A DNA stretch of 64,000 nt, taken from positions 13,268,001 through 13,332,000 of the forward strand of contig NC_003279.8 of NCBI RefSeq assembly GCF_000002985.6, given 5' to 3'. Below, piece by piece: positions 21,541 through 34,575 of the stretch. Under the pieces are notes generated by a model that made no database searches, was not told where the DNA came from, and was given only the letters and a program-made list of their open reading frames with translations. The stretch's first letter is position 1; every line of letters starts with the position of its first letter. The DNA is from Caenorhabditis elegans. Taxonomy: Eukaryota; Nematoda; Chromadorea; Rhabditida; Rhabditidae. A program made the translations under genes and the position numbers.

Positions 21541-24500
21541 TACTGAAAATAAGAAAATTATAGGGGAAATTTCGGTACGAATGGAGAATACTGACTGATA
21601 AGCTTCAAATACACTTGGAATTGCAGGAAAAGTACGAAAATGTAGTGGGAAAACGTTTAGTTTTAATCGATAATCAAGAATTGTTTTAAGGGTAAAAATG
21701 ATTTTAATTGGGTGTATGAGAACTTTTCATGTATTCCATAGTTTTCACCTTTAATTTATAAAATTTTCAACGTTTAAATTGAAATAAAAATTCTAAATTT
21801 CAACAGAAAAAAAAAAAATCCTCGAAAATCGGTTGGGAACTCGCAAAAAATCGTCACGAACACCTGATCAGCATGTTCGCTCCACCGCACATGAGCACGC
21901 GACGCGACCGCATCGCCTCACTGTCTGGCACGAAATAACACCACAGATTTTGCAGTTTTTTGGACCCTTTCTGGGGCACCTGCGCCCGATTTTTTGCGTA
22001 TTTTCGTTTATTTTATCGAATTCCCCGTATTTTTCTCCACTTGTGCCTAAAATTTTAGTGATTTTCATCGAAAACTTGTGAAAAAAGTGAACATGTTCGA
22101 CATTTTTCTGATGGAACGCCTCAAAAAACTCGATATCGATTATTTTCAAATCCTGTTGCTTGTAATGAATTTTGAGTGATTTTCGATGATTTTCGTAGGT
22201 GAAATTGAATTTTCTGGTGCGATTTTGATGCCGAAATGTACAAATTTACCCAAAAACCGCGTAATTTTTGTGTTTTGTGTTAATTATTAATTATGATGAA
22301 ATTTAGCACAGTGAGAACGCGGTATGTGGAGCAATATATTTCTAAGATTCTTGAAAACCTATTTGAAGCGAATTACTTATTTAATCGTAAAATACCTCAT
22401 TTTTTAAATATGAATTTGTGTTCCTTTCCTCATTTTCGGTTTAACTCTTCGTCTTCTGGTGTTATAATCTACATATTTCATCTTTTTAAATTCAAAAGTA
22501 TGTCATTCTCATTGATTCGCCACTGTACGAGTGTGTGTGTGCACTTGGGTCAAGATGACACAGCAAACAATTCAGACTAGACAGGTTCAAGTATTTTCGC
22601 TAATTTCATAAATACAGAGGCATACTTTTTAAACATTTTTTTTTCTGAAAAAAAAAACATATTTTTTGTGATTCTACCTCGAAAGAATTAAAATTGCGAA
22701 TCCATGTGCTTTTTTTTGAATATTTTTCTTCGAATTTCGGGCATATACTAGTTTCTTCTGTGGATAAAAAAATTTTAAGGGGTTCACTGTGGTTTTCTCG
22801 TTCAAAAAATCGCCATTGCAGCTGCAAAACTCGAATCTCCGGCCTTGAACAGCAAAATTGAACCCTGCTCCCTCTTTTGATGAATCATTGAGCAATCAGA
22901 AGCCGTGTTGAATTAGAGATTCTAGCTTTTGCGTGGTCGTTTCCTCTCTCTCTTTCTCCCTCTGCTCAGATCTTAAATCAGCCCTCTTATGGCACAAGGA
23001 GCACATACATCATTCGCGGGCACCGGGCGCCAAAGTGACGCAGAGAAGCGAGAGATATGATGCCGCCCGTGAGAGAGAAGGGAGCAGGCGACGGAAAGTG
23101 CACACCGGGTGTAAATAGTGCAGATGACCTTCGTGCTAGGAGGATGGATTCAGTAGATGGAAGAAAGTTGGATGAGTATTTTTTGAGGGACTTTGAGAAT
23201 TATTGATTTGAAAAATGATGATTTAGTTGGTGTCAAAAGTCAATTTTTAATATTAGGAGATGTTATTTTCTGGCCTCGGTTTTCGTAGATTTGACGAATC
23301 TGAAATGTTCCGAGTTTTACGAATATAACCCTTCAGTTTGCTGGAATTTCTGTCTCAAAATGCCCCCAAAGTATCAAATTTAAATGAATATTTGAGAAAA
23401 AAGGCTATGTGTAGTTGAAATTTTCAAAATTTATCAATTTGCCCGTGTCGGAGCGACTTAATTCGTATGTATTTTTTGAGATTTCTAGAACTTTTTGGAT
23501 TTTTTCGATAGTTTTTTTGCTGATGTAGGTATATTTTCTGTTTATAAGCTCCAAGTTTCTACAGATTTTGCTGCTGAAATAGGACCAAAATTAAAAAGAA
23601 CCGATATTCATAAACATTATGTTGGTGTTTTGACTCTAAATCGAGAAAAAAAACTATTTTACCTTTTTTTTCCCTCGAAATCCTGCAATTTCTGCGTATT
23701 TTCTCCAATTCTTCAATCATGTTCATTTGTTTTCCACTATTACTTTACAATCCTTCGCCTCTCTTATTATATCGCATCCACTACTTTAACCATACAACAA
23801 CTAGTTTTACACACTCTTATTCATAATGTCCTCCATCATCGTTCTCACTGGCGGGTCCTACCACGAAAGTTTCACCACACAAAAGTCGATTCTAAAAGAC
23901 TTGGTGAAATTTCGTGGTGGGACCCGCCGCGGCGTGCGTAAGGTCGTCGTTCCGTTGGCCATTAATATAGCAACTGTGAGCGATAAAAATCTAAAGTTTT
24001 ATTTATTTTGCTAATTTGTCAAGATTAGAATCTTGAGCTAAGTGAATCAATTTTCTCGGCGAAGTCGATTTTTGAAAAATATATCCGAAAAGGTTCAAAT
24101 TAAGCCTGAAAAAGTAGATTTTATTACGAGGCAGCTTGAAAATTTCTGAAAATATATATTAAGATCTGAAAAATCGCAAAATTTACGAAAAAAATTAGCA
24201 AAAAAATCATGAATTTTAACAAATCGTGAAAAACTTTAACAAAATCGATGAAAATTCCACAATCAACGAGAGTTTTAAATTACAGTACTCTTTAAATGCG
24301 CAATTTGTCGGATCCGGGCGCCGTATTTTTTGGCGCAAAATTTAACTTCTATGTAGTAATAAAATTAAAATAATTTTCCAATCGTAACAAGCTCAAGTTT
24401 AAGCTAAATTGAATCAATTTTTGAGATATTTTCTTACTATATGTCTCTCTTACCTCTAAATACTCTTTCCTTTTCACAATTTCTTTCAAAATTCCTCATT

Positions 24501-24625
24501 TAAATGTTTGCAGAGTATCATCTCTCCGACACTCACACACTCCATCTATTTGATTCGACAGCTTCTACGAAGATATCTTATCAATCAAAAGAGCTCTCGT
24601 GGATCATCAGAAACTTGCTCAAACG
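21541..24625. other. 3.1-kb divergent intergenic region upstream of the UPF0561 gene and top-1
   Basis: No convincing gene. A GC-richer segment at 22960-23120 (gcgggcaccgggcgcc...) stands out from the AT-rich background and could be a promoter; the 61-codon frame across it (22933-23118) is not codon-biased. A perfect-stem hairpin lies at 23850-23928. A cctttaaa/agtactgtaattt repeat arm is at 24263-24303. Pyrimidine-rich DNA precedes the top-1 start. Confidence 0.4.
23850..23928. repeat. Hairpin: inverted ggcgggtcctaccacgaa arms
   Basis: 23850-23877 and 23902-23928 are inverse copies with two or three mismatches separated by 24 nt. They resemble the arms of the foldback in the Obg gene intron (tcccaccacgaa). 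Confidence 0.8.
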
Positions 24626-27600
24626 ATGAGTGTAGTGTCGAATCATCACTCGAACGGAAACGGCAACTCAACAGTCTACGATACGAACGGAAACGATGAA
24701 ATCAAAAAAGAGGTGAAAGATGAGCCAATGGCATCAGACAGTGAAGTTCCATTCGGTGAACTGATGAAAAGAGATAAAAAAGAAAAGAAACAAAAGAAGA
24801 GGAAAGCTGAAAGTGGATCAGATGAGGATGATTATAAGCCCGAGAAGAGAAAGTCTTCGGCGAAAAATGGGAAAAAGAAGGATGTTGGAAGTGATTCTGA
24901 GGATGATTATAAGCCTGAAAAGAAGAAAAGCAAGAAAAATAATAAGAAAAAAGCTCAGGAGAGTAGTGAGGATGATGATGAAGAATCAGAAGGAGATGTT
25001 AGTGAAGAGGATGTTAAGCCACAGGTTTGTAGCAATTAATAACATTTTTTCCTCCAAAATAACCTATTTGCACGGGTTTTTGGCGATGAAAATTCACTTT
25101 TTTTTTGCTAAATTTCATCCAAATTATGTTTTTCAACACAAAATTTGGTTTTAAAGTTGCTCCACGAAAAAAAATTAGCTAGTTCCCATTTTCTTTGTTG
25201 CAGAGAGAATTATTCGCTTTATAAGATTATGTGAACTCAAAACAGTTGAAAAATGCAAGAAATACGTAAAATTCTGCTATTTTTACATTAAAATTGCTGA
25301 AATTTAGGTATTTTCTCGCAATTTTGAATTGTTTGGATGTACATATTCCTTGTGAAACCGATGTGAGCAAGAACCAGCATTTCTACAAGATTTTCAATTA
25401 GATAGTAATAATATGTGTTAATAAGCATATTTTAGATGGAATTTAGCGAAAAATAACCCTTCTAACCCTACTTTTCTGCACGTCCTTAACATTTCCTTTG
25501 TTTCGTTAGTTTTTTTCTGCTTTTTTAGATCCATTCCGACGATGAACTAGAAGAAGAAGACGAAGCTCCGACGACAGATGATGAAGAGGAACAGAAGAGA
25601 AAGGAGAAAGAGCGTAGAAAAAAGGAAAAAAGGGAGAAAAAAGAGCGAAAAGAGAAGAAACGACTGGAGAAGGAGAATCGGAAGATTAAGGAAGAGGACG
25701 ACGAGGATTCGGATGATGAAGATGATGAAAAGGCGAAGAAAAAGGTGTTGTTGATGTGGATTTTCCTGATTTTGCATGCTTTTTCCCGCTTTTTTTTGCA
25801 CAAAAAACTAATTTGCAAGCTAAAAATGGTGTCGGTTTACGCAGAAATTGTGTACTACACGAGGAAAAGTGTGAATTTAAATTTATTTAGTTTTTTAGCT
25901 GAAGTTCTCGGATATTTAGACTTTATGCCAAATTCTTCTGAAAAATTGGGTGTTTAATCATTTTTAGGCTAAAAATCGGAAATTTTACGATTTTTTGCTC
26001 AAAAAATTGAACACGATGCCTGCGTAAATCGACATTACATGCTGCTCCGGAAATTTTAATGTAATCGAAAAAATTAAAAGTTAATCCAAAAAAAACCACT
26101 TCCGTCTAACCTGAATTACCCACCAGTAATATATTTTCTCAAAAAAAAAATCAAAAACTGTTTTCTAACCTTCTACGAGATACTTTAAATAATTAAATTT
26201 GCACGAATCATAATTTTATCATTTATTTTTGCAGAAACGAAAGTCAAAAGGAGCTGAAAAGAGCAAGCCAAGTACATCAAAGAAAGACGCCGGCGGCAAA
26301 AAAGAGCCACCAAAGAAGAAAGTGAAGAAAGAGGAGGATATAGAAGATATATGGGAATGGTGGAAAGAGGAAAAGAAGCCTGCAGGTGTTAAATGGAATT
26401 CCCTTCAACACTGTGGACCACTATTCGCTCCACCATACATTCCACTTCCATCTCATGTTCATTTCAAATATGGTGGAGAGAAGATGAAGCTGACTCTTGA
26501 AACGGAAGAAATTGCTCAATTTTATGCTGGTGTACTGGATCACGAGTATTCGACAAAAGAGGCTTTCAACAAGAATTTTATGAAAGATTGGAGAAAAGTG
26601 ATGACTGTCGAGGAACGTGAACGTATACATGATCTGAAAAAGTGCGATTTTCGAGCTATCGATGCTTATCAAAAAGAGCAACGGGAAATTCGCAAAGCGA
26701 TGACTAAAGAGGAAAAGTTGAAGATTAAAGAGGAGAAGGAAGCGGAAGTGAAGATTTATGGAATTGCAATAATTGATGGTCATCGGCAAAAGGTTGCAAA
26801 TTTCCGAATTGAACCTCCAGGAGTGTTCCGTGGAAGAGGTGGACATCCGAAGATGGGTCTTATCAAGAAGCGTATCATGCCAGAGGATGTCATCATAAAT
26901 TGCGGAAAAGACACTGAAATTCCAAAACCACCACCTGGGCACAAATGGAAAGAAGTGAGACATGACAATACTGTTACGTGGCTGTGCTCTTGGACTGAAA
27001 GTGTGCTCGGACAGAATAAGTACATTATGCTTAATCCATCTTCAAAGATTAAAGGAGAAAAGGACTTTGAAAAGTACGAAACAGCGCGGCGACTTAAAAA
27101 GAAGATTGGTGGAATTCGTGAGCGGTATACTGACGATTTTAAGTCGAAGGAGATGAGAGTTCGACAACGTGCTACGGCTTTGTATTTTATTGATAAGTTG
27201 GCTCTTCGTGCTGGAAATGAGAAGGATGTAGATGAAGCTGCTGATACTGTTGGTTGTTGCTCACTTCGTGTTGAGCACATTAAGCTCTTCGATTCGGCGA
27301 AACTGAATGAAGATGATAAGAAGGAAAAGGAGTTTGTTGTGGAATTCGATTTTCTTGGAAAGGATTCGATTCGTTATTTCAATCGAGTTTCTGTTGAGAA
27401 GCGAGTCTACAAGAATTTGAAGATATTCATGGAGGGAAAAGCTCCGAGTGATGATCTTTTCGATCGTCTCGACACTGCAACACTCAATGATCATTTGAGA
27501 AGTTTGATGGATGGTTTGACGGTAAAAGTGTTCCGTACCTATAATGCTTCGATCACACTTCAAGAGCAACTGATAAAGCTGACGAATCCCAAGGACAATG

Positions 27601-28867
27601 TGGCGGCAAAAATTCTGTCATACAATCGTGCTAATCGGCAGGTTGCGATCCTTTGTAACCATCAACGTGCCGTTTCGAAGGGATTCGATGAGTCGATGCA
27701 AAAGTTGGAGCAAAAGGTTGCGAAAAAAATATGAAATTTATTCACTAATCTCGTTTTTTTTCCAGATCAAGGACAAAAAGAAGGAGGTGAAGGAAGCCGA
27801 AGCCGCGCTGAAGTCTGCTCGCGGAGCAGAAAAGGAGAAGGCCCAGAAGAAGTACGACAGACTGAAGGAGCAGTTGAAAAAGTTGAAAATCTCAAGAACT
27901 GATAAGGATGAGAACAAACAGATCGCGTTGGGTACTTCGAAACTCAATTATATTGATCCTCGGATCACTGTCGCCTGGTGCAAGAAGTTTGAGGTTCCGT
28001 TGGAGAAGGTGAGAGATAGTTTCGGAGAAATGAATTCACGGGGGAAAATGGACAAACTGTGTCGATTTACGCAGCTCGTGTACTCCACGAGGAAGAGTGT
28101 GGCTACACAGTTTTTGTCGAAAATACTTCGTTTTGGAACATAAATTAGGCATTGAAAACTGCAAAATTTATCCAAAAACTGAATGCACACTCTCCTCGTA
28201 GAGTATATGACCTCCGTAAATCGACACAATGTCGTGTTTTTGAAGAGATGCGGTATTTTGTGATTTTTTCGTCAAAAATACTGTCCAAACAGTACCATTT
28301 GTCGATTTACGCTGCTCGTGTACTCCTCGAGGAAAACCAATGATTTTTGGTGGATCAACATTCAAATCATCAGTTTATCAATTTTTATGACGTTTCTCTG
28401 AGAAAATCAATCATAAAAACGCCAAATTCCACCTGAAATTGAATAAATTCGATAAAAATGGAGATTTGAATGTGGAATGCAGAAATAATTGGCGAAAATT
28501 GTCTAAAATGAAGCATTGTTTTCCTCTAGGAGTACACGAGATTAATGAGGAGAAGCGCTCCTTAAAATATGCACAATTCCCTGTAGTACACAGTACTAAA
28601 ACACTTTTTTCCGAAATTTTTTATCAAAAAACAGAAAAATGTTAAATTTTTCGGGAAAAAAAACCCGAAAGATCATATAAATGAGGAAAAATAAGAAGAC
28701 AAATGGTCAAAATTCAAATTTTATTTTTCGATAAATTCAGAAAAACCGACACTCTAGATCCCCATTAAAATCGATTTTATTTCCAGGTCTTCACCAAAAC
28801 TCACCGTGAGAAATTCCGTTGGGCCATCGACATGACAAACTCGTCGGATGAGGAATACGTCTTCTAG
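24626..28867 (+). CDS. top-1: DNA topoisomerase I (type IB)
   Basis: Exons 24626-25024, 25529-25744, 26235-27716, 27766-28008 and 28787-28867 give 806 residues. Residues 1-250 are a highly charged Lys/Glu/Asp/Ser nuclear-targeting tail; the core begins near [19 protein letters not shown]. Catalytic elements of type IB enzymes are all present: the Arg in LALRAGNEK, the Lys in [10 protein letters not shown], the Arg in KVFRTYNAS, the His in ILCNHQR, and the active-site Tyr in SKLNYIDPR (about residue 761), which forms the 3'-phosphotyrosyl link. A coiled linker ([15 protein letters not shown]...) separates core and C-terminal domain. It relaxes supercoils ahead of polymerases in the nucleus. 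Exon 2 (216 nt, phase 0 both sides) encodes only charged tail, so skipping it keeps the frame; alternative inclusion of this exon is reported for C. elegans. Introns 2 and 4 contain foldback repeats. Confidence 0.97.
25829..26034. repeat. Foldback repeat in top-1 intron 2
   Basis: gtgtcggtttacgcag...gtgtactacacgagg at 25829-25866 is matched inversely by cacgatgcctgcgtaaatcgacat at 26011-26034. Same family as 9968-10153. Confidence 0.7.
28060..28600. repeat. Two adjacent foldback repeats in top-1 intron 4
   Basis: The first pair is 28060-28100 (gtgtcgatttacgcagctcg...) with 28190-28228 inverted. A further arm at 28299-28334 (gtcgatttacgctgctcg...) partners loosely with 28525-28600 (ctctaggagtacacgag...). 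These occupy most of the 778-nt intron. Confidence 0.7.
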
Positions 28868-29672
28868 AAGTCAATTTAGTCGTTTTTTTTCTTTTTTCTG
28901 CACTTTTTTCCTTAATTTCTGATCCATTTTCTCTTTCTTTTTTTGTTTTTTCTCGGACTCTCGACTGTGATTGTTACACACACCTTTGTTAATCATTTCG
29001 TTTATTTTTTTTTTTTCTTTTTTTTTCTGAAAAATCTTTAACCTTCACCAACAAACCCAACAAAAAAAATCAAATTTTCTATTCCAATTATTCATCACTA
29101 ATAATTTATTATTCCTCTTATTTCTCCATTTCAATCAAATATCTCTAAATATCTTGAAATTTCCAAGTTTCTATAGTTATTTGCTCTTCATGTCTAACGT
29201 TTTCTTTCTCCCCACTCTTCTAGTACATGTAATCCATTCTATCATCTCAAAAAAAAAGAATCCTAAGATTTTTTTAGAATTACCTTCTTATTTTGCTCCA
29301 ATTGCTCTAAAATATCGTGTGTAGCCTCCTTTTGGGTATGTTCAGACTGGAAATTAGCTATTTTCAGCCTTAAAATGCCCCAATTTCGTCTTTTTTTCTT
29401 CATTACCCACATGATTAGTCCCAAGAATTCTCGTCCCTCTTTCTCTCGCTTTCTTGTTTTTTTCTGTTTTATTTAAAAATCGCATACACATCGACTGATT
29501 CAAGAATTTAATTTTGATTTCATGAAAATTATGATAATAAACGTTGCATTTTCAGAAATTGTTTTTTTTTTGGTTGCAGTTTTTGATTTCATAAGTGTGA
29601 GAGGGCGAAATGCTGACTTAAAATGCTGACATGACATAAATAAAAAAGTCTGAAATAAAAAACAAAAACGTA
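28868..29672. other. top-1 3' region and intergenic; no gene
   Basis: T-rich 3' sequence follows the top-1 stop. No codon-biased frame on either strand; the minus-strand frame at 29500-29862 is a read-through of the tRNA gene. Confidence 0.4.
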
Positions 29673-29745
29673 AGCCCAATGCGGGGCTCGAACCCGCGAC
29701 AACCAGATTAAGAGTCTGGTGCTCTACCGACTGAGCTAACCGGGC
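29673..29745 (-). tRNA. tRNA-Lys (anticodon CTT)
   Basis: The minus strand folds as a complete cloverleaf: acceptor GCCCGGT paired with ATTGGGC (two G-U pairs), D-arm TAGCTCAGTCGGTAGAGC, anticodon stem CCAGA/TCTGG with loop CTCTTAA (anticodon CTT), and T-arm GCGGG-TTCGAGC-CCCGC. A T-run terminator follows. The discriminator base is T, whereas eukaryotic tRNA-Lys normally has G at position 73. Confidence 0.9.
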
Positions 29746-30300
29746 GCCAATCTCACCCGCTGCAAAGGTTGTATAGAAGCAGACGCACGCAGTGTCAGTT
29801 TTATAGTCCCGTACGCGCGCCCACATTTTGTCGGTACACGCGTTAAGTGGCCTTCTCGTCATTTTCTATCAAATTTGGTTTTAACCCAGTTACCAAGGTA
29901 ATTCGGAGTTTCGATCTTTCGAAAGAGAGTGTCGATTGTGAACAATTTTTGGAATAGCTCTTCCGGGGAATCCGGTCGGGCAATATTTTAAAAGGATTAT
30001 TATTGTGAAGGTGATTCCGATCAGGGCTGGGATTATTTAAAAAACGAACATGAAAGTTTTTTTTTAAAAGATGAAAAACGAAAAAGTTAGTTTTGCAAAT
30101 TTACAACTGGAATTACGATTTTTTAGTTACATGTTTCTTCAAGGTTTCATTGTTCCGAAAATGATTCGCCCAACGCCAAATTCGGGTGCAATTAAAAGAA
30201 AAATACTTATCAATTTAATATTTATTTGGGATAAAGCACGCATTCATTACAGGATATAAGCAAAAGCAAGAGATATAAAAGAAAATGAATGTGAACTGAT
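29746..30300. other. Intergenic between tRNA-Lys and sepa-1; nothing recognised
   Basis: AT-rich sequence containing the 3' region of sepa-1. The plus-strand frame 30071-30259 has no gene-like features. Confidence 0.4.
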
Positions 30301-32701
30301 TTAGTTTTTCTCGTGATTTTTGGCAAGTTCATCGGAGCTTTGTGTTGGTTGTTGGTCTGAAAATAAATATCGATATTTGAAGCATTAATCTTAAAATTCT
30401 TAAAATGGGAATAACAGGAGTTGAGACATTTTTGTCAGTTTAGGCTAGCCTTCAATTATTTCAAATTTTTTTAAAATTATTAAAAGCAAATTATCATATT
30501 AAAAAATTAATAGCAACTTACGGTTATGTTCAGTGGCTCGTTGGTCTTTTTTTAAAGTTTTCTTGAGAATCTGGTCAACTGTTAATTGCATCAAACGATA
30601 GTATTCATCTCGGTCATTCGATGCTTCCAAAATCTCCGTTTCACATTTTCTGGCATTGGCGATCAACTTTTTAAACAGTTCACCATTCATCTCTTCTACA
30701 TTCTGGATTCTTGGCCAGAACGCTTTCAACAATTTTCCAACCATGTGATTTCGGATGTCTTCAACGATCCATTCCTTTGATGTGTTTGTCCCGAACAAGA
30801 AAGAACCATTGTACCCTTCAAATATATCAATTTTAGGTGTTTCTTCGTTTGAGATTTGATTAGTGTTCTCGGCCAGAGCAGGTGAAGCAGGTGCTGAAAA
30901 TTTTCAAAGGTTTAGGTGATTTTTGTACTTTCACAGTAAGCCTACAGTACCCCTTAACCTATTTCCAAAAGAAATACGGGTAATAGCTACAGAAATAAAG
31001 TTTTTGAAAAGCATACATACCTTCAACTTGAGCAGCTTCTTCCGAAGGCACTGAGCTTGAGACGACTTGTTTCTTTCCGGCTCTTTCCATTCTTCGTTTC
31101 TCCAACTCGTCAATTTGAGCATTAATTTTGTTCAGCCGACTCTTGAGCTCTCTCCGCTTTTTCTTCTTGTCCATTGCTGCAACATCCGGCTCATAGGTGA
31201 CATTCTTCACAGGCTCTGGTTCGTTGGCGTCCTGATGCTTCGATTCTGCTTCTTTTTCCAATAAGCCCTCAGACATCGTATCGTCCAATTCCTGATACCC
31301 ATATGTATTTCCACCTTCAGAAGCAGCTGTAGTCGGCTCTTCGGGATCCTTCGCAATTTGGAGCTTCTCGAGATTCTTCACTATATTCTCTTCCGTCTCA
31401 GCTGATTCCACTCTAGGCGCCTTTCTGGGAATCTCTTGATCCTGTGTCAATCCAAGTTCCTTTCTCAAGTCACAATTAAAAGATTCAACCATCGCTAACA
31501 CGGTTTCCATTATATCTTCGCCCTCCGTCTGAACTGGATGTTGTGGCTCGACTCGCTCCGTGCTAGCCTTCTTCTTTTCGAATTCAGTTTTCATCTCAAC
31601 CCATTGAACTTGGAATGTTTTCACCGCAACTGGCTGCATCTTCTCGAAGCCTCCACTTCCAGATGTTTCTTTCTGAAGTCTTCCATCACGACCTCTCATG
31701 ATCATATACACCTTGCGATTGTCTATATTTTCCGCCATAAACAAGTTCAGCCCACTGGTGATCTTTTTCGGATCATAAACTAGATTGCGTTTAACTTGAA
31801 CGAATCCAAATGTACGGACATCATAGATGTACTGCTCGATTTGATTATTCTCGGTGTTATGAACATGAATCACCAATTCGGATGCATTACGCTCCACATA
31901 CAATGGAATAAGGTTCGATTCGGTGACTTCACATGTGCAAAGAGTGCAGGAAATCTTCTGGAAGTCGCCTGTTTCGTCAATGTACTCGAGTCTTGTGTAA
32001 TCCCCGCTAGTCTTTGAATAGACGCATAGAAATTCTTTGTTCAAATGCAGACATTGACGAACTTGGAATCGTGGGAGATTCTTCTGATACTCTGCGTAGA
32101 GTCTATCAAAGCTCTCATTACCTGATGAAATCTTGACTTCATCAGAATTCGCGGCTCTATCCCACCTATCACGTTCCAGATCTTGAAGCGTCAGAGTCCT
32201 TAAAGCAGCTGTTGGAAGAGTTCGGAACTGTCCATAACTTGTAGATTCCTTACTGAGAAGACCACGGCAATCTCTTTCAATCACGACCAGCTCGCCTTCA
32301 GGACCATTTAGAGCAACCACAACGTTTCCTTTAACAAGAAACGCCGGATTGTACTTAATCTCGGGACGATTCACTTCAACAAAGCAATCCGTCTTGAAAG
32401 CGTAGATAAACTGCTCCATCTTCCCGGTCATTGTATTATACCCGAAGAGCACGAAATCTTCGAGTAGGTCACTGTAGACAGCGTAGTACGGAGAAATGTG
32501 CTTCTCGGTGAGAATTGGTTGGCATATGAGGCATTTGTGAGGGATCAAATCACCAGCATCCGTTTTCTCATAGCAAAAGCGTTGTCTGTTTGGGCGAAGA
32601 ACACTGACCACGTGGATAGCAGTGGCAGGGCACTTTCCGAGTGCAAACTTCGGTGGAGGTGAAGGCGCTGGATTGGAGGTAAGAGCAGAAAGAGGTGTCA
32701 T
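30301..32701 (-). CDS. sepa-1: SEPA-1, P-granule/autophagy adaptor with KIX domain
   Basis: Exons 32701-31021, 30893-30522 and 30356-30301 join in frame to 702 residues, the length I recall for SEPA-1. The N-terminal 380 residues are two copies of the family module (CxxC in HKCLICQ near residue 55 and in CTLCTCEV near residue 245; basic strands GLLSKEST and GRLQKETS). A charged region with a nuclear-type basic run (DKKKKRRELKSRL) follows. Residues about 600-675 match the KIX fold: KEWIVEDIRNHMVGKLLKAF, then helix 2, then NDRDEYYRLM as in CBP. SEPA-1 aggregates bind PGL-3 and LGG-1 and are cleared by autophagy in somatic embryonic cells (established). A probable trans-splice acceptor lies 13 nt 5' of the ATG (32715-32716). 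Gene order next to top-1 supports the name. Confidence 0.9.
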
Positions 32702-33869
32702 CTTGGAGATTTTTCTGGAATTAAGGTGTAGTTAGATTAAGAATAATTGAAAACGTATACAAATGCAATAAAAAAGTGATAAGTGAAATTACCAGGCGCG
32801 ATTAAAAATAGGAGTTTAAAGGAAATTTAGAAGTATAAGAACCACTGCAAAAAATCAAAAATGAAAAAGTAGTGAGCAAAAAGTGTTGTAGGAGTTAATA
32901 CAAAACGACGAGTGCAACAGGACATATAAACGTATCAAGTAAAGTTTATCGATTGGTAAATGCTCCCGCCAACTCCGCGTACAGAACACCTGGGAATAAG
33001 CAATCAATACAGATTGTTGTATAATACTAGGCGGGAAGATGCACAAATTTTGTGGGCTAGAATTTAGGTAAGGCTACTGCTAGGGCTGAAAATTAAATAA
33101 AATGAATCGAAAATATGAATCTCGTAAATCCACAAGTGCGGTACGGTTTTTATGGGCGATGCCTTTTCTGACGAAAATTTCGGCGTTAAATAGGATTTTG
33201 GGATTTTAATAAATTAATATAAAATCACGGAAATTTTTTATATTTTTTTCACATCGATATTTGGTATCAGGGGCATAAATAGCGTCTTTAGTCCTCCTTT
33301 GTGTTAAAATCAAGTTTTGAATAAAACCATCAAAGTACAACTGATATTTTTTGTCCAATTTTTGGTAAAACCACAAGTAACTACAAGATACACTTTTAGA
33401 AAAGGGAACTACGGACATATCAATTTCAAGAATACATCATATTTGAAAAAGGCAAAAAGGAAACAAATACTGTAGTTCATAGCCGAGAACAAAAAAATGG
33501 AAACAGGAGCTCTAGAGACTGACTAGAGAAAAGAAAAACGACCTACTAGAGGCGATGCAGGCAGACTGAATGATGTCTTCTGCTCTTCAAGACAACTCAG
33601 AGCATCTGGAGCAAACGCTGCAACCAATTTAAATCGATACTCAGCTCTTGGGATACCAGATTCGGGAAAGAGGTGGGAATTGGCAGATGTTTTTATCGAC
33701 TGATGTAAGATTGAGACGACTACCAGGAGAAGATCTACAAACGAATGTAGTATATTGATGGTTTTTAACAAAATTTCTGGGAACTGATTTTACAGATATG
33801 GTAAATCTCAACATGTTACGGCTGCTGATCTAATAGAAAGAATTATCGGCAATCTGAACAGAAAAGTAT

Positions 33870-33919
33870 CCAAGATATGGGCGGAGCATGAACTGAATAT
33901 GGCACCGCCCATATCTTGG
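33870..33919. repeat. Short perfect hairpin, ccaagatatgggcgg arms
   Basis: Left arm 33870-33884 and right arm 33905-33919 are perfect inverse copies around a 20-nt loop. Similar arms occur at 48481-48554. Confidence 0.85.
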
Positions 33920-34029
33920 CTACATGTACTTCTCACATTTCTTCATAAATTTCTCCTATACTCCCATTATTAAGACAAAGCAAGGTCAGCTTAAATTCCC
34001 AGACACTGAGCAAGGACGCGATCCACCTG

Positions 34030-34575
34030 AGAGTAATTCGACCAGGGGTGGACGGCAAATGATTTTTTGCCGGAATTTGCAAATTGGCGGAAATGAAAAT
34101 TTCCGGCAAATCGGCAAATTGCCGGAATTGAAAAGTTCCGGCAAATCAGCAAACCGGCAAATTGACGCTTTGCCAAATTTGCCAGAAAAACGGGCAAATT
34201 GTGGTTTTGCACATTTTTTTTGGAAATTTCAGAATTTCGATTTCACTCAGCAGACTTTTACGCATCCTATGAATGTTCCTACATCTATTTTTAAAAATAA
34301 GCAAACTCTATGAATATATCTAAAGAAAACGGAATAAAATTTCAAAAAGGCACAGTTTTAAGTGCTTCTGTCATATAAAAAGCCCCTCTAAACACTTCCG
34401 GCAATTGGCAAACCGGCAAACCTCCGGAATTGAAAACTTCCGGCAAATCGGTAAACCGGCAAATTGCCGGAATTCAAAACTTCCGGCAAATCGGCATCTT
34501 GCCGCTTTGCCGAGTTTGTCGACAAAAAAATTTGCCGAACGGCAATTGCCGCCCACCCTTGAATTGGACTACAAA
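34030..34575. repeat. Foldback element made of ccggcaaat/atttgccgg runs
   Basis: The outer arms are ccaggggtggacggcaa (34040) and ttgccgcccaccctt (34545-34559). Inside are repeated ttccggcaaatcggcaaa(c/t)(t/c)g copies in both orientations on each side, separated by about 180 bp of unrelated DNA. A related fragment is at 41058-41130. Confidence 0.8.

Noticed and set aside
25525-25818. Minus-strand Ser/Phe-rich ORFs of up to 97 codons
   Set aside because: Antisense of the Lys/Glu-rich top-1 exon 2; composition explains the open frame.
26421-27569. Minus-strand ORFs of 102-180 codons opposite top-1 exon 3
   Set aside because: Shadow frames of a conserved coding exon.
29500-29862. 120-codon minus-strand ORF
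   Set aside because: Reads straight through the tRNA-Lys gene.
33523-33771. 82-codon minus-strand ORF with protein-like stretch
   Set aside because: No acceptor or donor, no upstream exon and no family match; could be a fossil exon but unsupported.
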